Of a stretch of 64,000 nucleotides of DNA, positions 43,577 through 57,022 are shown in pieces; the stretch's first letter is position 1, and each line of letters starts with the position of its first letter. The stretch spans positions 1-64,000 of the forward strand of contig VXIS01000023.1 in assembly GCA_008704415.1 (NCBI GenBank), in the 5' to 3' direction. The notes beneath the pieces are model-generated. The model saw nothing but the letters and a program-made list of their open reading frames with translations. It was not told the DNA's origin and made no database searches. The stretch comes from Sphaerosporella brunnea (Eukaryota; Ascomycota; Pezizomycetes; Pezizales; Pyronemataceae). The translations under genes were made by a program, and so were the position numbers.

Positions 43577-45092
43577 CATAAAACACTAGTGAACAGCCGT
43601 GTGGTGACCACACGGCGTGGAGTCATCAAAACAGCGCCACTTCATCTAAAGTCAAATGTACGTTGCAGTCAGGGCGTATGTGTGTGAAACACGGAGCGGC
43701 AAAGGAAAGATGGAAGGCAGTGGGTTAGATTCGAGGAGGCAAGATAATTCTATTCCATTTCCCAACTGTCTACACATCCATGAGCGTGTGCAGGAGCGTA
43801 GTCGCTCTGCTGGTCGCTCTGCTGGATCGTCGCTCAAGCTCTTCCACGGCTGCCCACCAGGACGCTAGAGCGGCGTAGTCAACGAAACACGCGACGCCCG
43901 GCCACCAAACACAAGAGAAGAGGCGGCATGCGGATGCCAGGAGACGCGGCGACTCCCTGGCCAGCTCCCTGAGGTCCACTCTGAGATGGTCCGACGTTGT
44001 TATCTTGCTAAGGGTATAGGCCTTTATGCACCCGACCACACACTTAGATATAATAATAATCATCATAATGATGATAATAATGGTAATAATAAAAAAAAGT
44101 TGTACATTTATGTATGCCCGTTACCGGGGTTACCAGCTCCACTGCGGCCTCGCTGCCCTCTGTCTCAGACCGTATTGCAGTGAATGGTAACCGGGGCATT
44201 ACAAACCAGCGTCTCTGCCTGACTAATCAGTGCAGATCCCGCTGTCGGACAACCCTGCTCACCCCGGCACACACGTGACGGGGCCCCTCAATACTGTTTC
44301 CGCAGGGGATTCCAGCCGGGCTGGAACGCGGCCGCGGCCGCATTGAGCTTAAGGTCCGGACTGCGGAAACAGGTCAGCTAACCATTGCGCCACGAAGGCG
44401 CGTGCAGTGAGCGATCCGTTTCGCCGTCCGTGAACGCACGGGACCGCTTATACCGACGACTGCGTGGCTCCGGTCCCGACGGTTTTGTATGGGCAATAAG
44501 AATATTTTTATTATTAGAATATTCTTATAAAAACGCGAAAAATTTGGATGGTATTCTTATAAACAGTGCCGCTGAGCTGCGCTGGGAAAAAGCAATTATT
44601 GGCCCTTTTATCGTCCGTGTGCCTCGGCGAGGGTGTGTTCTCCTTCCGATCTCAACACCGGTCATCACTCGTACGCCAACGCAACCTCCATCTACTATAT
44701 ACATAGGGCAGTTGGAGCAGCAAACACGGTGGCACCCGGTGGCTGAACACGGAAACCCGAAGCCGCCGAGTAATTCGCTGTCATGCGGCGCGCATTGTTG
44801 AGCGGAGCTGTGGAGGAGCTTTGGCAATGATACTGCGAAGCGACTACGCTGCTGTACACACTGCTAGATTTGTGTATAGTTGTGAATTGTATTTATCCGT
44901 GCGGGTGCTAGCAGTGAAGTGAGACGGTCTTGCCTCCTCGACCCCCAACCCGCTACCTCCTCTCTTTACTTTACTGCGCCGTGTTTCACACACATCCGCC
45001 CTGACTGCAACGTTCGTATGAGTTTACATTAAGTGGAGCTGTACTAATGACTGCACACCATGTGGTCGCCACACGGGGGTTCACGCGTGTCA
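43577..45092. mobile_element. Fold-back element (right-arm copy)
   Basis: Mirror of 15113-16627 with the same inverted ends, hairpin and microsatellite; the microsatellite differs slightly in A-run length. Confidence 0.65.
44294..44372. repeat. 79-bp hairpin (right-arm copy)
   Basis: Mirror copy with the same 12-bp stem CTGTTTCCGCAG and GC-palindromic core. Confidence 0.55.
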
Positions 45093-45148
45093 GAATACCA
45101 CCGAGTTTAGCGAGCCAAAGATAGGTGTCCTGGTGTCAATACCGTCCA

Positions 45149-46232
45149 TAGTGATGGACACAAGCCGAGCCGGCCCGAGCCAAAAGCTCGAGCTTCAAGC
45201 TGAGACGAGTAGAGCCTGGCCCCCTGGTGAGCTGAGCAAGTTCGAACGGGTTGCCCGCCGAGCCGAGCTTCGGCTCGAGCTTTTGATTCAAGCCCGGTTG
45301 TGGCAGAAGACTCTAGCTGGCCGTGTTGGGCGTAAAATACAAACTGCGTGTCAAGTTGAGCAAGAATATTCTATCGAATTCCGTGATTGCGAAAGCTCAA
45401 AGAAAAGGCCACCTACACGGCCTCTTCAACCCCCACCGCAACACACTCACACCAAAAAATCACCATGGCCGCAGGGCTTCAGGCCGCTGCCTCTTTAGCG
45501 GAAGATGAAATCGAGGCCTTGTACAAGAAGATGGCGGGTAGTTGGGGTAATTGCTACTTTATATCTGTTTGTCGTGTAAACTAACCAGGCGGACTAGACA
45601 CGGGCCCGGGACTACCTTGCTATACCGGGCTCCAGTGTGCCCAGCGAGCAGCTATTTTCTCAGTAGGTTTTATTATTTAACTTTGTTACCGCTTGTCTGA
45701 CTAGATTGCACTCGGCAGGGCAGGAGATGTAATAACACAGATACGAAATCGGCTGCTTGAAAAATCCAGCAGTGCGGTTCTACTGGTCAAAAGTTGGCTC
45801 AATCAAAAGACCATCGACAACAGGGAACTCTACGGCCTAGATCAGAATCTTGCCCCACCCGGGGATACTGCAGAGAGTGACAGAGACATGGAGGTGGAGC
45901 GCCAGGCATTGGGTGAGGGGATGGACGCGCAGTGAGAAGAAGGCTTTAAAGCGGGATCATATTGGACGGATATAGAGTGATATGTTGAAGGATAGTCACC
46001 GTGCGCACGAGGTTTGGTATGTACATAGCGAAACCAGAACCAGAATCCGACCCCACTCTGACAGTGATGCTCATACCCAGGCCGGCTCGCGCATCAAAAA
46101 TAGTACGGCAGCTCGAGCTTTGGCTCGAGCTTTGCAGGCTCGGCTCAACTCCACGAGTCTGGCACTCGGTCGAGCCGGGTCAGCTCGAACGCACCCCTTG
46201 GCTCGACTCGAGCCGGCTCGTGTCCATCACTA
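45149..46232 (+). mobile_element. hAT element 3 (right-arm copy)
   Basis: Mirror copy of 1084 bp with flanks ACCGTCCA at 45141-45148 and 46233-46240. The start-like exon begins with ATG at about 45464, and the transposase C-terminal piece ends with TGA near 45934. Confidence 0.88.
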
Positions 46233-46990
46233 ACCGTCCATTCTCTCCGTCCGGAGTCTCCGTCATTATTGCGGACCCGCCAATGTCGGTCCCGATCGTG
46301 GCGTGTTGACGGCGAAACAAAATCAATCAACCATGCAAAGTCGCAGCCATGCAAGCTGCAACCACCGACAGGACCCGGATGGTATAATATCCCACCTGTG
46401 AGAGATCCACGCCGTGGCAACCGGCGCCGTATCTGCGTGAACCGGTCTGTACTCGGAAAACCCGTGAAACATCCAACTGACGCAACAACCGACGCTTTTT
46501 GGGGAGTAGTGGTCACGTGCAATGAGAGATTGGCTGACGAAAGCGAAGAAGCAGATCTTGAATGACCCACATCATGAAGACTTGATTGTCAAAGGGAAAA
46601 TCAACAACGTTGACTGGTTGATTGAAGACTAGGGCTCATCTCAGGCAGCAAGGTGCGACTTGTACCGGCGGCAGCGGCATATATGCCGCAGTAAGATCTC
46701 ACAACCACGGAGACTTTGAACAGTACAAACGGAAGACAGGAACAAAGCCAAATAAACGATTACAAGCCAAAACGTGGAGATGAAGAGTAGTACATTCAAC
46801 CTGGAGGGGGACAGACTGGATGGTATTCCGGGTTAGCTGGTCCAGGACCACTGGAACAGCTACGTACACCAAGGCTGTCACCCGTATCCACCGCCTGTGC
46901 TACGGTGGGTGTATCTTCCCCAGCACTATCACGGGGAGGACTGGATCGGCTCTCAGTCGAACTTCACCTCGAGTTTCTGGAGAGCATCTT

Positions 46991-47209
46991 TGTTGACGAT
47001 AGGATTTGCGCAGTGAAGACTAAGAAAGTAGGTAAAAGAGATATATTGCAAGGTGCGGAGCTTAGGCGCTTGGTTCTGCACTTAAGGTGCACAAGAGACG
47101 CGAGCTCCAAATCTTAATCTGACTACATCGCTATCTAACCCTAGTATAGCCGTTCATACTTGGATGCCATATACAGAGTATGGTGTGACGCACACTCTAT
47201 ACCTCAACA
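46991..47209. mobile_element. Solo LTR (right-arm copy)
   Basis: Mirror copy of 219 bp, TGTTGACGAT to CCTCAACA, with the same flanks in reverse complement. Confidence 0.8.
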
Positions 47210-47395
47210 ATGTTTTGCCTACCGCGTGTTTTGAGCACAGTTTAGGACCACGGTTTGGATACTGGCCGGGCCCTTATATCCCACGGCTCGCAAGATCCTC
47301 TCCTTCATCACACCTGGAATATGACCTTCAGGAAATTGGCGGACAAGAAATCGCTGATGCGCAACAGGATTAACAAAGCCGACGCCGGTGGATTT

Positions 47396-47649
47396 CCAGG
47401 AATATCCCGCACGACATCTGCAATTACCTGCTTGCCAGCCCGGACGCCTGGCGTGCATGGAAAGACCACTGCCAAAGTATCACCTGGAACGCGATGACAG
47501 GAACACCTCAACCCACGCGAAGACGCATCGACCGCGAATACGGACTGGGGTGTACCGCGATTGCTGCCCCGCTGTCCCCGCCCGCAGCGGAACATTGGGT
47601 GCTCGCGTCTCCGGATACACCGCCGATGCTGGAAAAGATGTTAGGTTAG
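47396..47649 (+). CDS. Coding-like fragment ending MLEKMLG (right-arm copy)
   Basis: The better-preserved copy, open from about IPHDICNYLL to the TAG at 47647-47649. A start codon and upstream exon are not established. Confidence 0.35.
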
Positions 47650-47653
47650 GGTT

Positions 47654-48219
47654 ATCTTCGCCGACAGACCTTGCGCGGGCCGGGCCGGCTGACACCTACG
47701 AAGCCCGCTTTGCGGGTACACCGATAAGCGCGGTCTTTGAGTCCCTCAAAAGTAAGGTGCGAAGAATGGCCGTAGCGAATCGGCACGGCGTAGTTATCAA
47801 ATGAATGCGGCGGACCAAATACTGCGTGTTTCTCGTCACTGTCGTTGCGATTGCGCATCGGGTGCGCTTTGCCAGAGTGGTTGTAAAGCTTAACCAAACA
47901 TCATCCTGGAATAAGACCAATATTTCCTCACATTCAACAATCTGCAACCGCGCAACCCAGGAGCACCAGTGTTCCAGTATCGATTGCGTTGCTTTGAAGA
48001 ATACAAGGCGTCGCTGAGACCCCGTCCTTTACTCACGGACTCGTGCCGTGAATTTTCCCTGCCGTCCACCGATTCTAGCGACAAGCTCCAGCCTGCGAGA
48101 AGGCAGGGATGAGCCGTCGACGTCATGAATGGTGAGTGCTTCGTGCCGGGAAAGCAGGGTACCCCAGAATCTCCAAGCACACATTCAATGTTGCCGTTCG
48201 GAGGACCTTGTAGAGCGGA
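47654..48219 (-). CDS. Coding-like fragment (right-arm copy)
   Basis: Mirror of the 11990-12555 fragment with the same two open segments; differs by indels around the 5' C/G run and near 47740-47760. Confidence 0.35.
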
Positions 48220-49079
48220 GCGGCGTAGAGTGCTGGGTTGTGAGGCGGGGGGTGACCTCCCAGAATGTTCTAGTTAACCTAGCAATAACAACATCTTCTT
48301 ACTACCACCTTTTGATCGATCGTTTCATCCATTGCATCCCATCGTATCGCCACCCTGCGAATCCTCGCGTGCGCCTCCTGTTCCGATCGATCGTCAACAG
48401 TCAACAGATACACCGTGCAGTTGTCAAACGCAACCATGATCTGGACCGTGACGTTGTTTCTCTCCCCCCACGCATGCTTTAGTGCCGATCAGAAATTTGA
48501 CGCCTCAACCGGCGGAATAACTGGGAATAGACGTTCGACAACGCACGGCTGGTCCGAGTTTCCGTGCTCAAGGCCAAAATTCCTAATGTATCAGCCGTGC
48601 TGACGGCTGCGAGCCAATCGTCTGCCGCGACACGCAGCGTGAAGTTGATTCATTTGCAGCGTTTCAATGCGGTCATTCTCGAGCTATGACATTGCTTACA
48701 AACTTCAGTATTAGTTCCGCCAACGCCATGATGGGCCATACTATAACAGCTCTGCGACACTTCAAAAGCCCGACGGGACGCAGTACTCGGATGTGGTGAG
48801 ACATAGTGGTTGGTGGCATGCTAGCAGACTGGAGTAAATCCAGCTAAACCACACTCCGATATCGCCGCCAATGGTGGCGTATATTGCGTGGTTTGTCGGT
48901 TGGTACATTGCCGGGTGCCATCCACACCACGCTGCGGAAGGCACGCAGCCTGTGGAACTCAGTGCGGAAGGAGAAGAAGAAGGACAGGCAGGTGGCTTGA
49001 GGGTTCGGCTCCAGGCGGAGGATGCAGTTGACCCACCAATAAGGTTGCATACGGGTAATAAGCTTGTTACTCACACAAG

Positions 49080-50052
49080 GAAGATCGTCACAATCCCAGC
49101 TTACGCCACGCGGCTCATTACCTCGTCCCAGCTGAGGTGACGGGGCTCTGCTCAGATTCCACTCACTCGAGGAAGATGGTCACTTCCCAGCTTAGGCCAC
49201 GCGGCTCATAATCTCGTCCCAGCTGAGGCGACGGGGCTCTGCTCAAGTTTCACTCACTCGAGGAATCCCAGCTTAGGCCACGCGGCTCATAATCTCGTCC
49301 CAGCTGAGGCGACGGGGCTCTGCTCAGGTTCCACTCACTCGAGGAACATGGTCACTTCCCAGCTTAGGCCACGCGGCTCATAATCTCGTCCCAGCTGAGG
49401 CGACGGGGCTCTGCTCAGGTTCCACTCACTCGAGGAAGATGGTCACTTCCCAGCTTAGGCCACGCGGCTCATAATCTCCTCCCAGCTGAGGAGACGGGGC
49501 TCTGCTCAGGTTCCACTCACTCGAGGAAGATGGTCACTTCCCAGCTTAGGCCACGCGGCTCATAATCTCGTCCCAGCTGAGGCGACGGGGCTCTGCTCAG
49601 GTTTCACTCACTCGAGGAAGATGATCACATCCCAGGTAAGACCACGCGGCTCAGTATCTCGTCCCAGCTGAGGCGACGGGGCTCTGCTCAGGTTTCACTC
49701 ACTCGAGGAAGATGATCACATCCCAGGTAAGACCACGCGGCTCAGTATCTCGTCCCAGCTGAGGCGACGGGGCTCTGCTCAGGTTTCACTCACTCGAGGA
49801 AGATGGTCACATCCCAGGTAAGACCACGCGGCTCAGTATCTCGTCCCAGCTGAGGCGACGGGGCTCTGCTCAGGTTCCACTCAGTCGAGGAAGATGGTCA
49901 CATCCCAGCTAACACCACGCGGCTCAATATCTCGTCCCAGCTGAGGTGACGGGGCTCTGCTCAGGTTCCAGATACTCTAGTGCTACCACCTCGCATCCGT
50001 TCATACTCGGATCCCTACAGAGTAATACAGTATCATACCCCATATCTCAACA
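49080..50052. repeat. LTR end fused to a 91-bp minisatellite, regular copy
   Basis: About 9-10 clean 91-bp units, each with ctcgaggaagatggtcac, cccagcttaggccacgcgg, ctcgtcccagctgaggcg and ggggctctgctcaggttcc boxes. Two sub-variants (taggcc or taagac before acgcgg) fall into consecutive blocks, as expected from local unit duplication. The LTR end TCAACA closes the array at 50052. Confidence 0.85.
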
Positions 50053-50489
50053 GTCCCGTTCACCGCCTTGTACTCGGTCCACACGACCGCGGGACTTGCA
50101 CGACCGATAACCTCTCCGTTGAACGCGACGAATGAATTTCGCCATAACGACATGGATTGTGTCGGTTGTGCGCGGGGCGGGGTCTGCGTTCTCGAGCCGC
50201 GCGGCAGAATCGGCCGCATCTTCTGGTGAAACATGTTGCTGTTATTCTAGGCATCGCCTGCAGATGAAATTCGTCATAACGCCATTGATCTTGTTGTCGG
50301 TTGCGCGCCTGGAAGGCCATATTCTGGGCGGGGAGGACGACATTCTCAGCGGGGACCACGACCTGGCGTCCGGGGCGGAGTGAGTGTTCTCTGTCCGGGC
50401 GGCCAGAAGCGCTTGCGTCTTCATGTCTCAGGTGCCGCTGATTATGCCAGGCATGGCCTGCACCATCCCAAAAATGTCCACATCATTAT
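50053..50489 (-). pseudogene. Degenerate KLY-family fragments (right-arm copy)
   Basis: Mirror of 9721-10153. Several one-base differences from the left arm change which short frames are open. Confidence 0.6.
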
Positions 50490-51248
50490 TGTTGACGATA
50501 GGCCCCTATCACTCCCCCCTTTTGATGGATTCGACTCCCGATTTCCTGGCAAAGCTCCAATTCGTCGACGTAAGTGTTGGGCAAACCGTTGTCGTTTCAG
50601 TAGATTCCTTTCTCGTCGGTCCGCCAACGATCCTCCAAGCTTCCTTGCTGAACTAAAAGCGGTCCTCTTCCGATCCGTCGAACCGATCCTCCAAGCTCCT
50701 TTGCTGAGCTAAAACCGTTTCTTTTCTGATCCAGGAGAGCCTTCAAGATCCAGTTGTCTTGCCCCCACAACTCAGGCTTCGGGTGAGCTAAGATCGCGCT
50801 CTCGTATCCGCAGACGATCCTCCAAGCTCCAGTTGTCTTCACCCCCACAACTTCAGGGTTCCGGTGAGTAAGGATCGTGGTTTCGGATCCGCAGGCGATC
50901 CTCCAAGCTCCAGCTGTATATACCAACAGTTGTCGGTCCGCGCCGATCAAACTTGTCCGTAGCGAGTCGTTTTCCGACCTTGTTGCGACTTCCGTCGTCG
51001 CGTCTCTTCCTGGGGTTGTCTGTTCTTATCGAAGTCGTAGCGCCGGACCCATAACCTGTTGACGATAGGATTTGCGCAGTGGACACTAAGAATAGAAGAG
51101 ATATATTGCAAGGTACAGAGCTACAGCCGACGCTAGCTCCATACCTTAAACTGACTACATCGCCAATCAACCCTAGTATAGCCGTTCATGCTCGGATGCC
51201 AGATGTGAAGTATAGAGTGACGCACGCTCTATACTCAATGTCTCAACA
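50490..51248 (-). mobile_element. Ty1/copia-type element (right-arm copy)
   Basis: Mirror copy of 759 bp with LTR 51057-51248 and the same primer-site, purine-run and stub structure. It differs from the left copy by a few indels, including within the repeated aggatcg interior. Confidence 0.78.
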
Positions 51249-51408
51249 GTTATAGGCCTCGGTCTCAGCAGTGCCGTTGTGATGAGCGTGGTACGCCTTG
51301 TGCCATCCGTTGTCGCGAATGAATTTCGCCATCACCATGTGGATCTTCTCGTCGGTTGTGCGCAGCGGCGGGAGCCGCAACTTGGGGTAAAGTTTCGATT
51401 GCGACATG
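51249..51408 (-). pseudogene. KLY copy 2, 5' part (right-arm copy)
   Basis: Mirror of 8805-8963, truncated at the same LTR boundary; the same MSQSKLYPKLRLPPLR start. Confidence 0.75.
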
Positions 51409-51599
51409 GGGGAGGGTCTGGTGTGCGCGTGTGGGATGGATGGGATTTCTGAGGAGGTGTAGGATGGATGAAGGTGTGGTAGCGATTGAGGTTGGTGATG
51501 GTCCAAGCGAATCACCACCACAACTACTAGCCTCTCCCGAAGGTCCGATATATCACACGATAGCGCATTTGATGCCAGCCACGGCTCTTTTCACAATCA

Positions 51600-52700
51600 C
51601 CCTGCCAGCCCTTATGTGCGCCAGACGCCGTTGGAACAGATTCAACGCTACTTCCACGTGGCTGCGATTGATAATCTTAGGGAAACAGGCATGGGGAGGT
51701 GGCTGTGGCATGGAAAAGTGGATCCAATATTGGACCAACTGCGCAAAAGCTCGCTGGCCCACCGTGTGCCCTCAGTGAAGGTTTCAGTTGACGAAGCGAT
51801 CATACGGTTTACGGGGTGCTCCAGGGATACGTACAGAATGCGAAATAAGTCAATTGAAAGGTGATTTCGGTTTCACTGCCTCACGGATCATTGCTACATA
51901 TGGCATTTCCATCCCACCTTGACCGAGTGTGGTTCGGACCCAGCACCTCACATGGAGGGACTAACAGTCACTGGAGAGGTAGTCCATCACGTTTGTAGTA
52001 AGCTTCCAAGGGCATGATACTGGGCCGTGTATCTTGAGAACCTCTACACAAGTATACCACTAGTAGCCAGGTTGCGGCTGTACGGAACCTCGCGGCGCGG
52101 CACAGCAGGCGTTCCCTCCCAACTCAAAATTTCCAAGTCCGAGGTTAAAAAGCATGAGTATCGCTCTACGCAAACCACAGTGCTTTTCAGTTCTATTTTC
52201 CGGCTGGCGGTTGTGTTTTTGTAGGAGATTGGTAATGCACCATTCTCGATGTGGACGATGGAGCACGAGCACGACTCAACGCCTACGCAAAAAGACTGGA
52301 AAAAAGAGTGCCAGGACGCACGCGTGGCCTTTGAAGAAAACGATTATGCAAATCATCCATCATCTACCGAAGCACTTTGAACGTTCCATCGATGAGTTAC
52401 AACGAGTTTAGCATGCAGTGTGCTTGGGGGTTGATCAACGCCGGCCTCACTGCTAAAGTAGTAGGCCCTGTGACTGCAAACCTTGTCAAATCGCATGCTG
52501 AGCTCCCGGCGAAGCGCGACAGCACGTGCATGGTTCATGTCCCAGTTCATGTGGTTGAACTGAAGCATTGTTAGTTGTGCCGCCACAAAGGCAGTGAGGA
52601 GTGATCTCAAACAGAGTGGGCACCTTAAATACGTTGCCCTGTGAGGGCTGCGAGCGGTCATTCTGTATGAGCAAGCAATGCAATCGCTGAGAAGAGTATC
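51600..52700 (+). pseudogene. piggyBac-like transposase pseudogene (right-arm copy)
   Basis: Mirror copy on the plus strand with the same blocks, the same D-to-E change in YLENLYTSIPL and the same stops, so decay is shared between arms. Confidence 0.8.
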
Positions 52701-52811
52701 GCCTAAACAAGCTTGCATTGGAGTCTTGACTCAGCCGAATGATATTTAATAGGTCAGTGGATGTTGCGGCAGGTCGCAAGCTGGCAAATTCAAACCCGCT
52801 CCAGGGATTCC

Positions 52812-53518
52812 CAGTGTTCCGTACGGTCCGTCCAGGACTGCAGACCGGATCGGACCGCCTGGCACGATCCGATCCAGTCCGCGATGGCGGAGGACCACCA
52901 CGATCCAGTCTGATCCAGTCCGTGGGTGCCAGGGACGGGGAAAGACCGTAGTCGACTGCAGTCGACTGGATTATTAGTAAGGTTGTAATTTTTATGATAG
53001 TACCCGCGCGCCAGAAGTCCGTTTGCCGCGGTGGACCCTGACACTTGGCGGACCCTTTGAATCGCGGACCCTTTCTTAGCCACGGTGGACCCTTTTTTAG
53101 CGACGCTATCAGCGCTCTGGAGTGTTTGAAAGGCTGGTCGCGCGATGGATTGATCTCCGCCAAGTATTCCCAACTTCAGGAGCTTGATGACATGCTCGAG
53201 GGAGGCACTGTGCAAAGCGGAGCTTGAGAAAAGAAAACAGAAGGGTGGGAGGGTAAAAGAGCAGGGGACTGGCAGAGCGGAATAATGGAATTATAGGACA
53301 GCGGCATGGCGGTCATGTATTTGTGGAAAATCGACAACTGATATTGCCCAACATAAGGGTTGACTGCCGTCGACTGCAGTCGACTGCAGGCGGTCCAGGC
53401 CGCAGCACAAAAAATATTGCTGGTCCTGGTCCTGGTCTTTCCTGCAGACTGGATCGTCACTTGCGATCCAGTCCGGTCGAGAGTCAGGACGGGACCGAAC
53501 GGACCGTACGGAACACTG
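52812..53518. mobile_element. hAT element 2 (right-arm copy)
   Basis: Mirror copy with the same CAGTGTTCCG ends, the GGAAT-type 8-bp flanks and the ALECLKGWSRDGLI block on the plus strand at about 53110-53160. Confidence 0.88.
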
Positions 53519-53741
53519 GGTATTCCCCGCACCACCCCAACCAACCAGAAATGAATATGCTTTGCCGTATAGAAATAGTTAGTTTGGTATGATGAAACCT
53601 ATCGCAATCTGCTTCCCGCTGTCTTGCCTGATATGATCCAGAGCCTCTGCGAGACGAACCAGCTCAACCTGACCTTGCAGGATTGTTTCGAGCTGGCTTG
53701 TGTCCATCACGAGCTACCCCGAGACGACGTCAAACTGAGTC

Positions 53742-54020
53742 CCCCACAACCTGCAATCATTCCACGCAAAAACCAGTAGTCATTTCATCCCCGTTGCCCG
53801 AGTTTCCAAATCGCTCAACATACGATCTGCGAGCCCGCACCATACACAAGAGCCTGGCGCGCCCAGGACTTGAGGCATTCGATTGTCGCCGAGCGAAGCT
53901 CGGCTCGGCTTCTGCTGACATAGAAGGCATGGCGTTCAATTGTACTCCATCCGGGGGAGATCTCTTCCCAGCAGGCCTGCAACACTGCTGTCCAGAGCCT
54001 TCACCCAATAGTCCTGCATT
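53742..54020 (-). pseudogene. hAT transposase C-terminal remnant (right-arm copy)
   Basis: Mirror of 6192-6470 with the same MSAEAE and ECLKSWAR blocks. Confidence 0.65.
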
Positions 54021-55417
54021 TCACTCACGGAAATGAGACCGCCACATGAATACGTCCTCGGCGACCACGGAAACAGCACGGCACACAAACACACGACCAG
54101 CCGGCAGCTGCTGAATCGCGTCCTCAAGAACACGCTGATATTCGACCAAGTCGAAAGTTACCTGGAGATCGCACCTCTCCTGTGACGGACGAAGGTCTGT
54201 AATGTTGATGGTTGCATGGAAATTGGGTAGGAGGGACTACAGCAGAATGGTGTCAGCTCACGCAATGGCAGCGCTTCCCACTTTAGTCCGTGGCAGCAGA
54301 CTATATAGGATAGAGACACGCATAGTCGGCGACGGGAAACTTACCATTCGAACGCCGTCCACATCCGGCCTCCCATCTCTCAGCCGCCCAAACTCCACAA
54401 ACGCTGACATAGGTCCACGGCGGGGCTGTACGGGCCCGCTTGTTGTCCAAGCGCCACATCAATTCGTCGATTCGCCTCCGGCCCCCAGGTGCTGATGCGC
54501 AGCAATCGCGGTCTTCGTCAACTTTGAGCAATGCCTCCAGTTGCACGCCTGGCTCCATCAAGAGCCATTGGAACGCGTCCTGGACGCGTTCCTCGTAAAC
54601 CTCAGCAAATCCAACCTCAAAAACGACGCCTTGTGGTCGCCGGTCTGGCCTTGATGCCGGACAGCGAAAGCGCGCAATCGCACAGGATCCCAGCGCCATG
54701 CGGGCCACTGGGGTGATTGTCCTGGTGGAACTTTGTAGCTGTAATACGGTTGGGTAGCGATTGTCGCCAGGATTGCAAGCTCGACGGGATTGCCGGTATA
54801 GCGCCAGTCGAGTTGATCAATCGCGGCGAACAGTTAAACCCAGCTGATGCGCAGGGCACAGGTCGTAGGGTCGTATGAATATGTATGGAGGCGGCGCGAG
54901 CATATCGCCAGTAGTCCTGTCGTAGGCCACGACAGGTACACGTCGTGTTCGACGTGCAGCACGAGGTCCTCCTGATCCATGGACCGCGCCCGCAAGAAGG
55001 TGGCGATTCTGTCGTGATGCTGGTTGCTGAACGCGAGTCGTGTTGGGTAGGTTGGTGCGGCATGATTACGTGCCAGTCGCGTTGATCAATCGTGCTGACT
55101 AGTTCCGCCACGTATTCCCAAACAGAATCATGTACTGGGCGGCCTTTCCTATGCGCAGGGTACACGTCGCAGCGTCGTAGGAATGTGGACGTTGGGCGGG
55201 GGCATCGGGGTGTGACGGGGTATCGCCGCCGCGGCGTGTATGTGGAGCATCGGGGCGGGCAGGACGCGGCTGGGTGGATCGGGGTACGTCGAGGCGGTCG
55301 CCCCGACCCGTACCCAGGACTAGGCACGCCTTGTACCATTCTGTCTGGTAGTGACCACAGTGCAACCTCAACAGCTTCACTGAATATCACCCACACCGCA
55401 ACGTTACCCAAGCACAA
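54021..55417 (-). pseudogene. Decayed multi-exon gene (right-arm copy)
   Basis: Mirror of the left-arm gene with the same frame breaks, the same ~108-nt intron and the same final 71-codon exon. Confidence 0.55.
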
Positions 55418-55805
55418 ATCGCAACGATTGTACTTGGGGTGCCATCATGCCGGGCGCTGGCTAGGGAGAAGAGTGTTACGTGGGCGACGAGCCGTGGGGG
55501 TTGTGAGTGATCGAACAATTCCAAAATCATCACCACAACCGCGATCCTCTCCCGAAGGTATGGTGCAGGTGTCCTTTAACCAACCTGTCGCTCAAAATTT
55601 CCTCGACTTCAATAACATCACAAGGTTGCGCGACTGGTGGAAACCAGCGCCTCAGTCTTACAGAGCGCATCTTATTCAGGGGACGGGAGGGCTATTTCCC
55701 CAGAGTCCTCACGTGGTGATCAGTCTATTATAAACAGTCGTTGCTGTGTCCACCACCGCTGACGGGTCGGTTTAGGGCCGCCTGCACCATACGATATATC
55801 ACAGG

Positions 55806-56636
55806 CAGGGCGGTCAATAGTCCGTCCGGCCGCCAGGTCAAACGGGGTCCCACAGAGTGGGTCAGGTCGGGCCGGTGATGTGGCAAGCCCGACAGGTTCG
55901 GGTTGGCATAAGAAAAACCTGGATATCTGATATGTGCCCGGTATCCTGAATTAAGGTCGGGTCGGTCATTGTGCCGAACGCGGGGCCATTAAAAGCGCTA
56001 ATCGTTCGGTGCTCGCTCCGCCGCAGCTAAAGCGTTGAACGCAATCAAAAGACTGGTCGATCCACCCCCAAAACAGCAACTCGGAGGAGAGTCGGAAGTT
56101 GAGCTGAATACCATCCCAGCGATGTCTGCTGAAGCAGAACATGTGTTCAGCGGGTGAGAGTCTGCTTTGAAGTTGGTGTTGATGGAAGCATCACTAACAA
56201 TTCCCAGGGGTCGATACACTATTATGGATCAGCGGGGTTCCTTGGGAGACGATGTTATCGAAGCCATAGAATGCCTCAAATCCCGGGCGAGGGAAGACCT
56301 GGTATATGGCGCGGGTTCTCAAATTCATCAGGTTGAGCGTATGCTGAGTGACTTGGAACAGCGGGCGGTGGAGATGGAGCTGGAGGTCCTTCAGGTTGTT
56401 GAATCTGTATCTCGGGTTCATGTTTCTTTCCTTGATGTATGTGCAAGCGAAAAACTACGGATGGCTGGCGGGCCCGCCGGGCGCCGGGTACTTCTGGGCC
56501 TGGCAGGTGCCCGTAGGCGCCTGGGTCTCGATCCAAAAAGCCTGTTCCAAACGGGCCGTGATTTCAAAAGCCCGTTTAAATCAGTCCGGTTCAGGCCGCG
56601 CTCAAAGCCGGACTGGCCGGACTTTTGACAGCCCTG
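55806..56636 (+). mobile_element. hAT element 1 (right-arm copy)
   Basis: Mirror copy of 831 bp, with flanks ATCACAGG at 55798-55805 and 56637-56644. The transposase C-terminal remnant reads on the plus strand at about 56100-56330. Confidence 0.9.
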
Positions 56637-56736
56637 ATCACAGGTTGGCATATTGGATACTAGCCGTCGTTTTTTAGACCGCGTTCCTACCACCACTGCT
56701 GATGGTCCGATATGCCGCAGGGATTGCCGACGGCGG

Positions 56737-56812
56737 TCTTGCCCAGTGGTTGTGGCGGTGTAGGTGGTGATTTTGACATTGTTCGATCACATCCCACCAC
56801 TCCCAACACCAC
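56737..56812 (+). promoter_or_regulatory. Shared upstream module (right-arm copy)
   Basis: Mirror of 3400-3475, upstream of the right-arm 277-aa gene; contains ggtggtgattttgacattg and gttcgatcac. Confidence 0.45.
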
Positions 56813-57022
56813 GGCCCGTCTTCGACATAGCACTCCGTCCGACCCAGAGCACATCATGAGGTCGCCAACCCTAAGTGCTGTCACACAACAAGCCTCAATC
56901 GCTCGGAAAGCTCAACCCTCCCGAACCTCAATCTCTCCCACAACCTTGACCATCCCGCACCGCCATCTCCCATACCTGCACCGCCATCTCCCATACCTGC
57001 ACCATCCGTACTACACACAATC